Positions 48,040 to 56,035 of a stretch of 64,000 nucleotides of DNA are shown here, piece by piece; position 1 is the stretch's first letter, and every line of letters starts with the position of its first letter. The stretch spans positions 1 through 64,000 of the forward strand of contig JANYHD010000026.1 of NCBI GenBank assembly GCA_025359205.1, written 5' to 3'. Made by a program: the position numbers and the translations under genes. The stretch comes from Gammaproteobacteria bacterium (GTDB lineage: Bacteria; Pseudomonadota; Gammaproteobacteria; Steroidobacterales; Steroidobacteraceae). Under the pieces are notes generated by a model. That model ran no database searches. It saw only the letters and a list, made by a program, of their open reading frames with translations, and was not told the DNA's origin.

Positions 48040-49575
48040 ATGCAACCGAATTTCCTGATCCTGATGGCCGATCAACTCACGGCGACGGCGCTGGCCAGCT
48101 ACGGCGGCAAGGCGCGCGCGCCACACCTCGACGCGCTGGCCGCTGGCGGCGTGGTATTCGATTCTTTTTATTGCAATAGCCCGTTGTGCGCGCCGTCGCG
48201 CTTTTCATTCCTGGCCGGCCAATTGCCGTCGCGGATCGGCGCCTACGACAATGCCGCCGAGTTCCCGGCGCAGACTCCGACGCTGGCGCATTACCTGCGC
48301 CGCGCCGGCTACCAGACCGCACTCAGCGGCAAGATGCATTTCTGCGGCCCTGACCAGCTGCATGGCTTCGAGGAGCGGCTGACCACCGATATCTATCCCG
48401 CCGATTTTGGCTGGACGCCGGACTGGACGCGTTTCGAGGAGCGGCCGGGTTGGTACCACACCATGGATTCGGTCACGCAGGCCGGTGCCTGCACGCGCAC
48501 CAACCAGATCGACTTCGACGACGAGGTGGTCTACGCGGCACGGCAGAAGCTGTTTGACATCGCGCGCGGGAGTGAGCGGCGGCCATTCTGCCTGGTGGTG
48601 TCGATGACCCACCCGCACGACCCCTACGTCGTGCCGCAGGCCTACTGGGATCGCTATCGGGACGCGGACATCGACATGCCCGCTGTCACGCAGGACGCCG
48701 TCGCCGACGACCCGCATTCACGGCGCATACGCCACGTCATCGGCCTGGGCCTGCAGCAGCCGAACGCGGCCCAGGTGCGCGCCGCGCGCCGCGCGTACCT
48801 GGGCGCCGTGTCCTACGTCGATGACCAGGTTGGCACGCTGCTCGCTACCCTGCGGGATGCACGACTGGATGAGAACACCATCGTCATGGTGCTGGCCGAT
48901 CACGGCGACATGCTGGGCGAGCGGGGCCTCTGGTACAAGATGAGTTTCTTCGAGCCGGCCTGCCGCATCCCGCTGATCATCTCGGCGCCCGGCCGCTTTG
49001 CGCCCCGGCGGGTGAGTGCGCCGGCGTCACTGCTCGATCTCCTGCCCACGCTGGTGGACCTTGGCAGCGACGGCCGCCCGCTCGACTATGCCGTACCGGT
49101 CGACGGCCACAGCCTGGTGTCCTTGCTCGAAGGCAGCAACGCAAAGCAGGGCGCCGGCGCGGGCGTACATGCAGGCGAAGTCATTGGTGAATACCTGGCG
49201 GAGTCCGCGATCGCGCCCGTGGTGATGATCCGGAGGGACCGGCTGAAGTTCGTGCACTCGCCGGTGGATCCGGACCAGTTATACGACCTGGCCGCCGACC
49301 CGCAGGAGCGCGTCAATCTTGCCGCCCGCACCGAGCATGCGGGCGTGGTGGCCGCCTTCCGCGCCGAGGTGGCACAGCGCTGGTCGCTGCCCGCGCTGCA
49401 CGCCGAGGTGCTCGCCAGCCAGCGCCGCCGCCACCTCGTGTACACGGCGCTGCGCCGCGGCCGCTATACCCCGTGGGATTTCCAGCCGCTGCGTGATGCC
49501 AGCCGCCTCTACGTGCGCAACGACCAGGAACTCAACGACATCGAGGCCATGGCCCGCTTCCCGCGCCTGCCCTAG
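48040..49575 (+). CDS. betC: Choline sulfatase
   Basis: This formylglycine-dependent sulfatase hydrolyses choline-O-sulfate to choline and sulfate. The modified Cys50 lies in NSPLCAPSRFSFLAG. Metal ligands are in LILMADQLTA and VLADHGDMLGERGLWYK. BetC-specific segments are GWYHTMDSVTQAG, TRTNQIDFDDEVVYAA and the C-terminal YTPWDFQPLRDASRLYVRN, which in BetC helps oligomerise and shape the choline site. At 511 residues it is full length. It lies 21 bp after the homocysteine methyltransferase and ends the 41560-49575 operon. It appears cytoplasmic, with no signal peptide. Confidence 0.93.
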   Translation: MQPNFLILMADQLTATALASYGGKARAPHLDALAAGGVVFDSFYCNSPLCAPSRFSFLAGQLPSRIGAYDNAAEFPAQTPTLAHYLRRAGYQTALSGKMHFCGPDQLHGFEERLTTDIYPADFGWTPDWTRFEERPGWYHTMDSVTQAGACTRTNQIDFDDEVVYAARQKLFDIARGSERRPFCLVVSMTHPHDPYVVPQAYWDRYRDADIDMPAVTQDAVADDPHSRRIRHVIGLGLQQPNAAQVRAARRAYLGAVSYVDDQVGTLLATLRDARLDENTIVMVLADHGDMLGERGLWYKMSFFEPACRIPLIISAPGRFAPRRVSAPASLLDLLPTLVDLGSDGRPLDYAVPVDGHSLVSLLEGSNAKQGAGAGVHAGEVIGEYLAESAIAPVVMIRRDRLKFVHSPVDPDQLYDLAADPQERVNLAARTEHAGVVAAFRAEVAQRWSLPALHAEVLASQRRRHLVYTALRRGRYTPWDFQPLRDASRLYVRNDQELNDIEAMARFPRLP

Positions 49576-49609
49576 CAGAACGATTGCAGGCTAGCGGAGC
49601 GATTGCAGG
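49572..49609. repeat. 19-bp tandem repeat at convergent gene ends
   Basis: CTAGCAGAACGATTGCAGG (49572-49590) is followed directly by CTAGCGGAGCGATTGCAGG (49591-49609), with two mismatches. The first copy holds the betC stop and the second the stop and last codons of the cytochrome gene on the other strand. Confidence 0.85.
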
Positions 49610-50223
49610 TAAGTCGCGACGGCCTCCATCTCGTTGGCCTTCAGATCCTGCGCGACGCCGTGCATCACGGCTACATTGCGCATGTTGTTCTGGAACGAAC
49701 GCAGCTGCTTGAGCAGGTACTGCGCATGCTGGCCCGCCAGCCGCGGATACTCATCCGTGCCCACGGCGCCCGGTCCATGGCAGGCAACACAGGGTGGAAT
49801 GCCTTCGGCGGCCACACCGTTCGCATAGATATCGGCGCCGCGTGCGATCGCGCCGGCGTCTCCGGCCGAACCTCCGCCCGGGGACTGCGCGCCATAGTAC
49901 GCGGCGAGAGCCGCTATCATCTCGTCGTTGAGTGGCGCGGCCATGCCCCACATGTAGCCGAGCGCATCGGGGTCACCCCGCGTCTGCGCCTTGAAGGCCT
50001 GCAACTGGGCCGCGAGATACTTCGAATGCTGGCCGGCGAGCGCCGGGAACTTCGGGACGATGCTGCGGCCCTGCGGGCCGTGGCAGGTGGCGCAGGTCAT
50101 GACCGCCACATGCTGGGCGGCGAGGCGCGCCTCGGGCGCGATGTCATCGGCCGACAGGCTCGCCTGCGCCATGAAGAGTGCGGCCACTGCGCTGGCGGTC
50201 GTAATGAGTGTTTTCATGTGCAT
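49591..50223 (-). CDS. Di-heme c-type cytochrome, c4-like
   Basis: This 210-residue periplasmic cytochrome has a signal peptide (TTASAVAALFMAQASLSA) and two heme sites, CATCH at 44-48 and CVACH at 145-149. Each is followed by a GQHSKYLAAQL/GQHAQYLLKQL helix and an axial-Met candidate (MWGMAAPL; MHGVAQDL). The pseudo-two-fold repeat is typical of cytochrome c4. ATG 50223 or 50217 could be the start. It lies 5 bp downstream of the Cyc2-like cytochrome-porin and probably accepts electrons from it, or donates to it, across the periplasm. Confidence 0.9.
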   Translation of the reverse strand: MHMKTLITTASAVAALFMAQASLSADDIAPEARLAAQHVAVMTCATCHGPQGRSIVPKFPALAGQHSKYLAAQLQAFKAQTRGDPDALGYMWGMAAPLNDEMIAALAAYYGAQSPGGGSAGDAGAIARGADIYANGVAAEGIPPCVACHGPGAVGTDEYPRLAGQHAQYLLKQLRSFQNNMRNVAVMHGVAQDLKANEMEAVATYLQSLR

Positions 50224-50228
50224 GTGCC

Positions 50229-51650
50229 TCAGTAGTTGAACCAGACCAGCAGGTAGAGCGAATTGTTGTCGCCCGCGTTGCGGCCGGCGCCGTCATAGTT
50301 GCTGCTGCCGCCATTGAACTTCGTGTACTGCGTGTCCTGCAGGGTAATGCGCGTGTTCAGCCAGGGCATGTAGTTCAGCTCGGCCATCCACCCCTTGGTG
50401 TCCGGGAGTCCATTTGCGCTGCCGACTACGGCCAACACGTTGGGCCCGTCGGGCGGAGTGAGGCCGTCAGTAGCCGGATACAGGCTGGCATCGAGGCTGC
50501 CTGTCGTCGAGAACATACCCAGCGTGGCACCGTACTTGCGCTGGTAGTAGTAGTTTCCCGTGATGCGCGTCGTGGTGAGATCGTTGTACAGGTTGTCGGC
50601 GCCGCTACCGTAGCTGGCATTCAGGGTCATCTTCTCCCTGATGTGTGTTCCCGCGAGGCTGAACAGATGCTGGTCACCGATGAACTGGTACTGGAAGTCC
50701 TCGGCGTTGTCGCGGAACTCATTGGCCGGACCCTGCAGCGTGCCCGGCGACCCGCCCGGCACCAGCTTGAAGGTGGCGCCGTAGACTCCCACCGACAGCG
50801 AATGGCGACCCCACAGGTACTCGTAGGCGAGCCGGTAGTAGGGCGCGCCACCCACGATGACGTTGGAGGTCGTCCCATCCAAGGGGCCCGCGGCGCCAGT
50901 CACCGCGTTGGCCGCGCCCTGCTTGGCGGAGCGGTAGGTGCCAATCTCCCCATACAGTGCTTCATTCCACATCGCATACAGGCTGACGCCCGCAACATCC
51001 TGGCCCAGCGCGCCGTCGATCTGGGTGCCCGCGATCGGTGACACGTTGGCGTTGCTCGAGGCGTAGGGATAGCCGAACGCCGGCGTGCTGTTCCAGAGAT
51101 CCTGCACGGTCGGATTGTTGTTGGCCGTGATGCCATAAATGAGGCTCTTGTCACCGGGCAGCAGCTTGTTGTCGGCCCAGCGCAGGTCCGTGTTGTCGAT
51201 GCCGATTGTGCCGGCGTCATTGCCATAGGTCAGCTGGATGAATGCGCCCAGGCGCGGGGCGATCTTGCCCGCATAGAACAGACTGATCTGCTGCGGGAAG
51301 GCGACCGAACTGCTCTGCGACAGTGCAGCACCATCGGGGATGGCCTTCGCGATACTGGTCTGCGACACCTGCACCATCAATGAGATCGGCGGCAGGCCGC
51401 TGAGGGCGAGCATCTCGTCCTTCGTGGCGGACACGCCGCGCACCGGCTTGAGATTGTCGATGGTGTAGGCGTTGGCCTTGAAAATGCGCCCGAAGTGATT
51501 GAGTTCCGGGAACACCGTGTGGCAGGCCTCGCAGGCCATGCCCGTCTGGCGTGCAAAGCTCGGCACCGCCTGTGCGGCTGGCGCCACCAGCACTGCGGAC
51601 AGCAAAGCCGCCCACAATTTGCTGTTGCCCGTCAATATTCGCGTGATCAT
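50229..51650 (-). CDS. Cyc2-like fused cytochrome-porin
   Basis: The 473-residue protein has a signal peptide ending near AAQA, one heme motif Cys40-x-x-Cys43-His44 in FARQTGMACEACHTVFPEL, then FGRIFKANAYTI and a beta-barrel of alternating strands ending in LLVWFNY, an outer-membrane insertion tail. The layout of one N-terminal heme followed by a porin, and the FARQT..C..CH....L..FGR.FK pattern, resemble the Cyc2 family of outer-membrane electron conduits, first known from iron oxidisers. Homologues occur in many bacteria without proven iron oxidation. GGAGGT lies 8 nt upstream of the ATG. With the c4-like cytochrome it forms a two-gene operon. Confidence 0.72.
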   Translation of the reverse strand: MITRILTGNSKLWAALLSAVLVAPAAQAVPSFARQTGMACEACHTVFPELNHFGRIFKANAYTIDNLKPVRGVSATKDEMLALSGLPPISLMVQVSQTSIAKAIPDGAALSQSSSVAFPQQISLFYAGKIAPRLGAFIQLTYGNDAGTIGIDNTDLRWADNKLLPGDKSLIYGITANNNPTVQDLWNSTPAFGYPYASSNANVSPIAGTQIDGALGQDVAGVSLYAMWNEALYGEIGTYRSAKQGAANAVTGAAGPLDGTTSNVIVGGAPYYRLAYEYLWGRHSLSVGVYGATFKLVPGGSPGTLQGPANEFRDNAEDFQYQFIGDQHLFSLAGTHIREKMTLNASYGSGADNLYNDLTTTRITGNYYYQRKYGATLGMFSTTGSLDASLYPATDGLTPPDGPNVLAVVGSANGLPDTKGWMAELNYMPWLNTRITLQDTQYTKFNGGSSNYDGAGRNAGDNNSLYLLVWFNY

Positions 51651-51712
51651 CTTTTCTACCTCCAGGACTTGAATCGGTGCCGGACGCGTTATTCCCAGGG
51701 CGCGAGACTAGC

Positions 51713-51888
51713 GGCGCGATCCGGGAGCGCCTATGGCGGGATCTACCTAGTGCCTAGGTGTAGACCGAGAGAGTCCGCTCCGACGCTCAACACTTCAGTG
51801 CGGTGGCGAACGTTGAGCACGGTGGTAGCGCGTGCCAGATTTACCTGTGGCGGAATCGGGACCGGCCTATGGAGTAGGTGCAGACCGA
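51713..51888. repeat. Degenerate duplication of the sulfotransferase 3' end
   Basis: Segments 51713-51768 and 51849-51888 share GGCG..ATC.GGGA, GCCTATGG and TAGGTGyAGACCGA in the same order and orientation. The upstream copy has an extra 16 nt that supply the left half of the palindrome. The second copy overlaps the last codons of the sulfotransferase gene ending at 51867. Confidence 0.55.
51742..51764. promoter_or_regulatory. Palindrome ACCTAG-TGC-CTAGGT upstream of the cytochrome-porin
   Basis: A perfect 6-bp inverted repeat with a 3-bp spacer (51745-51759) extends outward by TCTA/TAGA with a 2-nt bulge. It lies about 95-115 bp upstream of the cytochrome-porin start in the 216-bp gap 51651-51866, a usual place for an activator site. 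The gap also holds a second inverted repeat, GCTCAAC (51785-51791) with GTTGAGC (51812-51818). No coding sequence is seen in the gap. Confidence 0.5.
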
Positions 51889-53948
51889 AGCAGAGGTTGG
51901 AGCGGTGCGATGAATTGTTGGTAGTTCCGCCAGCGCCCCGCGGATTTGGTGCTGATCTTCTGCCGCACCTGCCATTTGCTGGCGGTGATAACCACGCGAT
52001 CCGTCTTGTGGAATTCGAGGCAACGCGAATCCCACGGCAGGCCGACGAATTCCACCATGCGGCGGCTCCAGGTCTCGGGATCGGTTACCAGTGATTCGTA
52101 CGGCACCTCGAGCAGGCTCGCCTTGGGGAGCGATTCGCGCCAGTGATCGGTGATCCGCAGATATTGTGCGTAGTAGTGCGCCAGGTCGTCCAGATCGTTG
52201 GCATAGGGACCGATGTTGTAGAAATTCTGGAAGTAGATCGACAGGCAGGTATCGAATGGATGGCGCTGCATGTGGATGATGCGTGCGCGCGGCAGGGCCG
52301 CATGGATCAGGCCGGCATACAGGAAGTTGCCCGGCATCTTGTCGACTACACGCGCCGCGCTGCCAGCCAAGGCGCCCAGGCGCGCCAGGTATTGCTCGCG
52401 CATTGAGGCGAGCAGTGCGGCTTGGGGCTGGCCCTCGGCCTCCGCGCGCGCGAACCGATCGTAGCTGCCGTTCCAGTAAATAACTTCACCCGCGCCGTAG
52501 ACGTCAGGATGCGAGGCCAGAATCTGTTCCGCGAGCGAAGTCCCGGAGCGGGGCATGCCGATGATGAGTACCGGCAGTTCCGACGCGGCGTCCAGTGCCG
52601 ACGCAGTGGTCGCTCCCTCCTGAACGTCCATGGTTTCGGCAGTGAATCGCCCGATGATCGCATCGACACGCCGGACCAGCCTGGCGCGATCGTATTTCGG
52701 GCCCGCCCGCCTGGTGAGTTCATTGGCCTGGCGGAAGTGGCCAAAGGCCGCATCGTACTGCCCGCGATCGTCAAAATACTTTCCCAGTGCGTAGTGCAGG
52801 CTGATTTCATGCGCCAGCGGCACCCGCCCACCGAGCAGGCGTTCAGCGCCGGCGCGCCAGGCCGAATCCGCGCTGCTCATGCGCCGGTGCGAGGCGATGC
52901 TGGCGTACGCGGGCGCGAAGGCCGGATTGATGGCAATGGCGCGCTGGAACAGGGGCTCCGCCTCGGCGAACTGGCCGCGATCGGCCAGCAGTTCGCCGAG
53001 TGAGGCCAGTGCCTCGACGTTGTCCGTGTCTATGGCGAGCGCCGCGCGACAGCTGGCTTCCGCTTCAGAGGGTCGCCGCTGCTGGCGCAGCACCAGCGCC
53101 AGGCCCAGGTGTGCCGGAACCCAGCGCGGTTGCAGCTCCAAGGCGCGCCTGTAGCTCGCGGCCGCTGCGTCGACCCGACGCAGCTCAAACAGCACGCTGC
53201 CCAGGTTGCAATGCAGCTCGGCATTGGCGGGATCGAGCTCGACCGCCCGGGCGTAGACGGCCGACGCTTCGTTGCGTTCGCCCAAATCGCGCAGCACGCC
53301 GCCCAGGTTGGCGAGGACCTGCAGGTCCTGGGGCCGGAGAGCCGCGGCCGCACGGTAGCAGCGCGCGGCGTCCTCGTAACGGCCCAGTTGCAGGTAGGCG
53401 TTGCCCAGGTTGTTGTGGGCCTCGGCGTGGCGGGGTTCGAGCCCCAGCGCGCGCTGGTACAGCGGCAGGGCTTCCTCCACGCGCCCCAGCGCCTTGAGCG
53501 CATTGGCACAATCGACCAGCGCCTCGACATCGTCCGGTTGCAGCCCTATGGCCCGCTGCAGGCTCGCCACGGCGGCGTCCCACATGCCGCGGTCGTGCAG
53601 GTAGGCGCCGAGGTTCCGGTGTGACTCGGCATCAGCAGGCATCAGGGCAGCCGCCTTTTGCAGGGCCTGCAAGGCATCGCCCCCCTGGCGCAGCTGCGCG
53701 ACGCCCAGGATTTTCCAGGCGATGCCCGAGTCGGGTTGCCGTGCCAGCAGCAATCGGGCACCGCGTTCGGCCTCGTCGGGTCGGTCCTGGTCGAGCTGTG
53801 TGACCAGCACGCCTATCTCGTGGACGCTGGCGCCTGTGTGCGGCGGAGGGGGCATCGTTTTGGCGCCGGCAGCGGCCGCCTGTCCGCAACAATGCTTGTA
53901 TTTCCTGCCGCTGCCGCAAGGGCAGGGATCGTTTCGGCCCGGTTTCAT
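51867..53948 (-). CDS. TPR-repeat sulfotransferase with N-terminal SEC-C zinc motif
   Basis: The 693-residue protein begins with a SEC-C-type zinc motif (GRNDPCPCGSGRKYKHCCG), continues with about ten tetratricopeptide repeats, and ends in a PAPS-dependent sulfotransferase domain with IIGMPRSGTSLAEQILASHP (phosphosulfate loop, near residue 470) and MQRHPFDTCLSIYFQNF. SEC-C occurs at the C-terminus of SecA, where it binds SecB, so the motif could bring this enzyme to nascent or exported proteins. The gene starts 6 bp after the stop of the next sulfotransferase and belongs to the same operon. It is more distant from the other two copies than they are from each other. Confidence 0.85.
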   Translation of the reverse strand: MKPGRNDPCPCGSGRKYKHCCGQAAAAGAKTMPPPPHTGASVHEIGVLVTQLDQDRPDEAERGARLLLARQPDSGIAWKILGVAQLRQGGDALQALQKAAALMPADAESHRNLGAYLHDRGMWDAAVASLQRAIGLQPDDVEALVDCANALKALGRVEEALPLYQRALGLEPRHAEAHNNLGNAYLQLGRYEDAARCYRAAAALRPQDLQVLANLGGVLRDLGERNEASAVYARAVELDPANAELHCNLGSVLFELRRVDAAAASYRRALELQPRWVPAHLGLALVLRQQRRPSEAEASCRAALAIDTDNVEALASLGELLADRGQFAEAEPLFQRAIAINPAFAPAYASIASHRRMSSADSAWRAGAERLLGGRVPLAHEISLHYALGKYFDDRGQYDAAFGHFRQANELTRRAGPKYDRARLVRRVDAIIGRFTAETMDVQEGATTASALDAASELPVLIIGMPRSGTSLAEQILASHPDVYGAGEVIYWNGSYDRFARAEAEGQPQAALLASMREQYLARLGALAGSAARVVDKMPGNFLYAGLIHAALPRARIIHMQRHPFDTCLSIYFQNFYNIGPYANDLDDLAHYYAQYLRITDHWRESLPKASLLEVPYESLVTDPETWSRRMVEFVGLPWDSRCLEFHKTDRVVITASKWQVRQKISTKSAGRWRNYQQFIAPLQPLLRSAPTP

Positions 53949-53954
53949 ACGCGT

Positions 53955-55970
53955 TCAGTCGCAATAGTGCTCAAGGGCATCACCCAGGGCATCCCGCAGC
54001 GGCCCGAGCCAGGGATCGAAGTGCTTCCACTGCTCCAATCCCTCGCGAAAGATCGGCTGGCGCACCTGCTCGGAGCTGGCGGTGCGCACGCTCCGCTTGG
54101 TCTTGTGGAACTCGACGCACTGCGGTTCGTACTCCAGGCCGCAAAAATCGAGGATGCGGCGCACGCTGCCCTCGAGGTCATCAACCACGTCCTCGTGCTG
54201 TACGCGCAGCACCCATCCGGGCAACACGCGGTCCCAGTGACGCATCAGTTCAAGGTAGGTACGGTAGTAGCGCGCAATGTCTTCGAAACTGTAGGTGAAC
54301 TCCTGGCCCTTGGCGAACAGCTGTTTGAAATTGCTGAAGCAGCAGGCGATCGGTTCGCGCCGGGCGTCGATGATCCGGGCATGCGGTAGAATCTGATGAA
54401 TGAGCCCCAGGTGCCTGAAATTATTGGGCATCTTGTCTATAAACTGCGGCTTGCCGCTGCGATAGACACGCGTGGCATCCAGGTAGTGCTGGCCCAGGCG
54501 CCGGAAATCCTCAGCGCCCAGTTCGGTCAGCACCCGCGGGTAGCGCGGGTGGCGGAGGTCTGGATCGCGTCCGCGGAGCTTGGCGACGATCTGCTGGACG
54601 TTGGCCAGCTCCTGCGTGCCTTCGACCATCGAATGCGAAGCCAGGATCTGTTCGACCAGCGTTGAGCCGGAACGGGGCAGGCCGACGATGAAGATCGGAT
54701 CCGGATCAGGCGCGCCGCAGCCGGGATGGCGCGCAAAGAATTCTGCCGTGCACACCTCGATCTGCTCGCGGGTGTTGGTCTCGATGATTTCGGGCTGGTA
54801 GTGGCTCTCGGAGCGCTTCAGGGCGTTGCCCGTCTCGTAACAGCGGAAGGCTTCGGTATAGTCAGCCCGGTCTTCCAGTGCCTTGCCCAGCGCAAAACAC
54901 AGGTGGTAGCGATCGACCCGGGCCAGCGAAGCATCCGCCAGCGAGGCCCGGATCCGCGCCAGTTCCTCGTCCGTGAATCGATAGGTCTTGAGGTTGGCAA
55001 GGCTCCAGTAGGCATCGCCGAACCCGGGCCGGGCGGCAGCCGCCTTGCGGTAGGAAGCAATCGCTTCCTCGCGCCGGCCCAAGGTCTTCAGTGCATGCGC
55101 GATGGAAAGGTGCACGTCGGCATCGGCGCTGGTGCCCTGCAGGACCTCCCGGTACAGCTTCACCGCGCGTTCGTGCTCGCCGAGACCCACGCAGGCGGTT
55201 GCCTGCAGGCCCTGGTAGTGCAAGCGGTTGGCTGGGTCCTCGCGCACCAGCCGCTCGAGTTCCCGCTGTGCCTCCGGGTACTTTTGCAGCTCGATGAGTG
55301 TCTCGGCGTACTCGGCGCGGGCCAGCCGGTAATCCGGCGCGAGCTCGAGCAGCGCAGACAACAACAGCTCCGCGTCGTCGTAGACCTTGCGTGACATGCC
55401 AATCCGCGCGAGCAGCCGCATGGCCTCGACGTCTTCCATGTGCTGGAGCAGGTAAGCACGCACGCGGGCCTCGGCCGCGTCCAGGTCGCCATCCATAAAG
55501 AGGCCGGTCGCGGTCACGACTTCCGGCGGCAGGTTTCTGAGCGTCGCCACGTGCCCGGCCGCCATGGCTGTGTTGCCAGGCTGCTTGAGAATGCGGTACA
55601 GGCCCTCGAGCATGTTCCAGCTGGCCGGCAGGGCGTTGTTGATGTTCACAGCAGCCAGGAAGGCCTCGAGCGCTTGTGGCGCCTGGCGCAGCTGCACGTA
55701 GCAGTGGCCGCGCTCCTCGTACAGCCGGCTGAAGCGCGGGTAATGTTGCCGCAGGATCTCCAGCGTGCGCAGCGCCTCGGGAATGCGGCCGAGGAGGCGC
55801 TGCGAACTGGCCACGTAGAGCAGGGTGTCCCGGTCGCTGGGCACCCGCGCCAGCAGCGCTTCGCCCGCCTGCAGCGCCTCTGCAAACCTCTTCTGACGCA
55901 GCAACTCAGCCAGGCCGGCTAGCTCGGCGGCGGTCACGGCGGCGCCAGGCGTGGCATCCGTTGCATTCAT
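53955..55970 (-). CDS. TPR-repeat sulfotransferase (paralogue of 8027)
   Basis: This 671-residue protein has tetratricopeptide repeats over about 400 residues and a C-terminal sulfotransferase domain with IVGLPRSGSTLVEQILASHS and DARREPIACCFSNFKQLF. It matches the 8027 gene through its length, including GDAYWSLANLKTYRF, DKMPNNFRHLGLI and SVRTASSEQVRQP. It follows the TonB receptor at 56036, as its paralogue follows the receptor at 10010. Here, however, a strong intrinsic terminator ends only 8 nt before the ATG, and there is no Shine-Dalgarno sequence. Expression may depend on read-through. Confidence 0.86.
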   Translation of the reverse strand: MNATDATPGAAVTAAELAGLAELLRQKRFAEALQAGEALLARVPSDRDTLLYVASSQRLLGRIPEALRTLEILRQHYPRFSRLYEERGHCYVQLRQAPQALEAFLAAVNINNALPASWNMLEGLYRILKQPGNTAMAAGHVATLRNLPPEVVTATGLFMDGDLDAAEARVRAYLLQHMEDVEAMRLLARIGMSRKVYDDAELLLSALLELAPDYRLARAEYAETLIELQKYPEAQRELERLVREDPANRLHYQGLQATACVGLGEHERAVKLYREVLQGTSADADVHLSIAHALKTLGRREEAIASYRKAAAARPGFGDAYWSLANLKTYRFTDEELARIRASLADASLARVDRYHLCFALGKALEDRADYTEAFRCYETGNALKRSESHYQPEIIETNTREQIEVCTAEFFARHPGCGAPDPDPIFIVGLPRSGSTLVEQILASHSMVEGTQELANVQQIVAKLRGRDPDLRHPRYPRVLTELGAEDFRRLGQHYLDATRVYRSGKPQFIDKMPNNFRHLGLIHQILPHARIIDARREPIACCFSNFKQLFAKGQEFTYSFEDIARYYRTYLELMRHWDRVLPGWVLRVQHEDVVDDLEGSVRRILDFCGLEYEPQCVEFHKTKRSVRTASSEQVRQPIFREGLEQWKHFDPWLGPLRDALGDALEHYCD

Positions 55971-55978
55971 GGGCGTCC

Positions 55979-56011
55979 AAAAAAAGGGCGGACACCGAGG
56001 TGTCCGCCCTT
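55979..56011 (-). terminator. Intrinsic terminator after the second TonB receptor
   Basis: On the minus strand 13-bp perfect arms (core GGCGGACACC paired with GGTGTCCGCC, loop of 2) are followed by seven T residues (55985-55979). It lies 25 bp after the receptor stop and 8 nt before the downstream sulfotransferase start, so it is either a full terminator or an attenuator. Confidence 0.92.
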
Positions 56012-56035
56012 GATCTTAACCAATGCGAATGCGGC

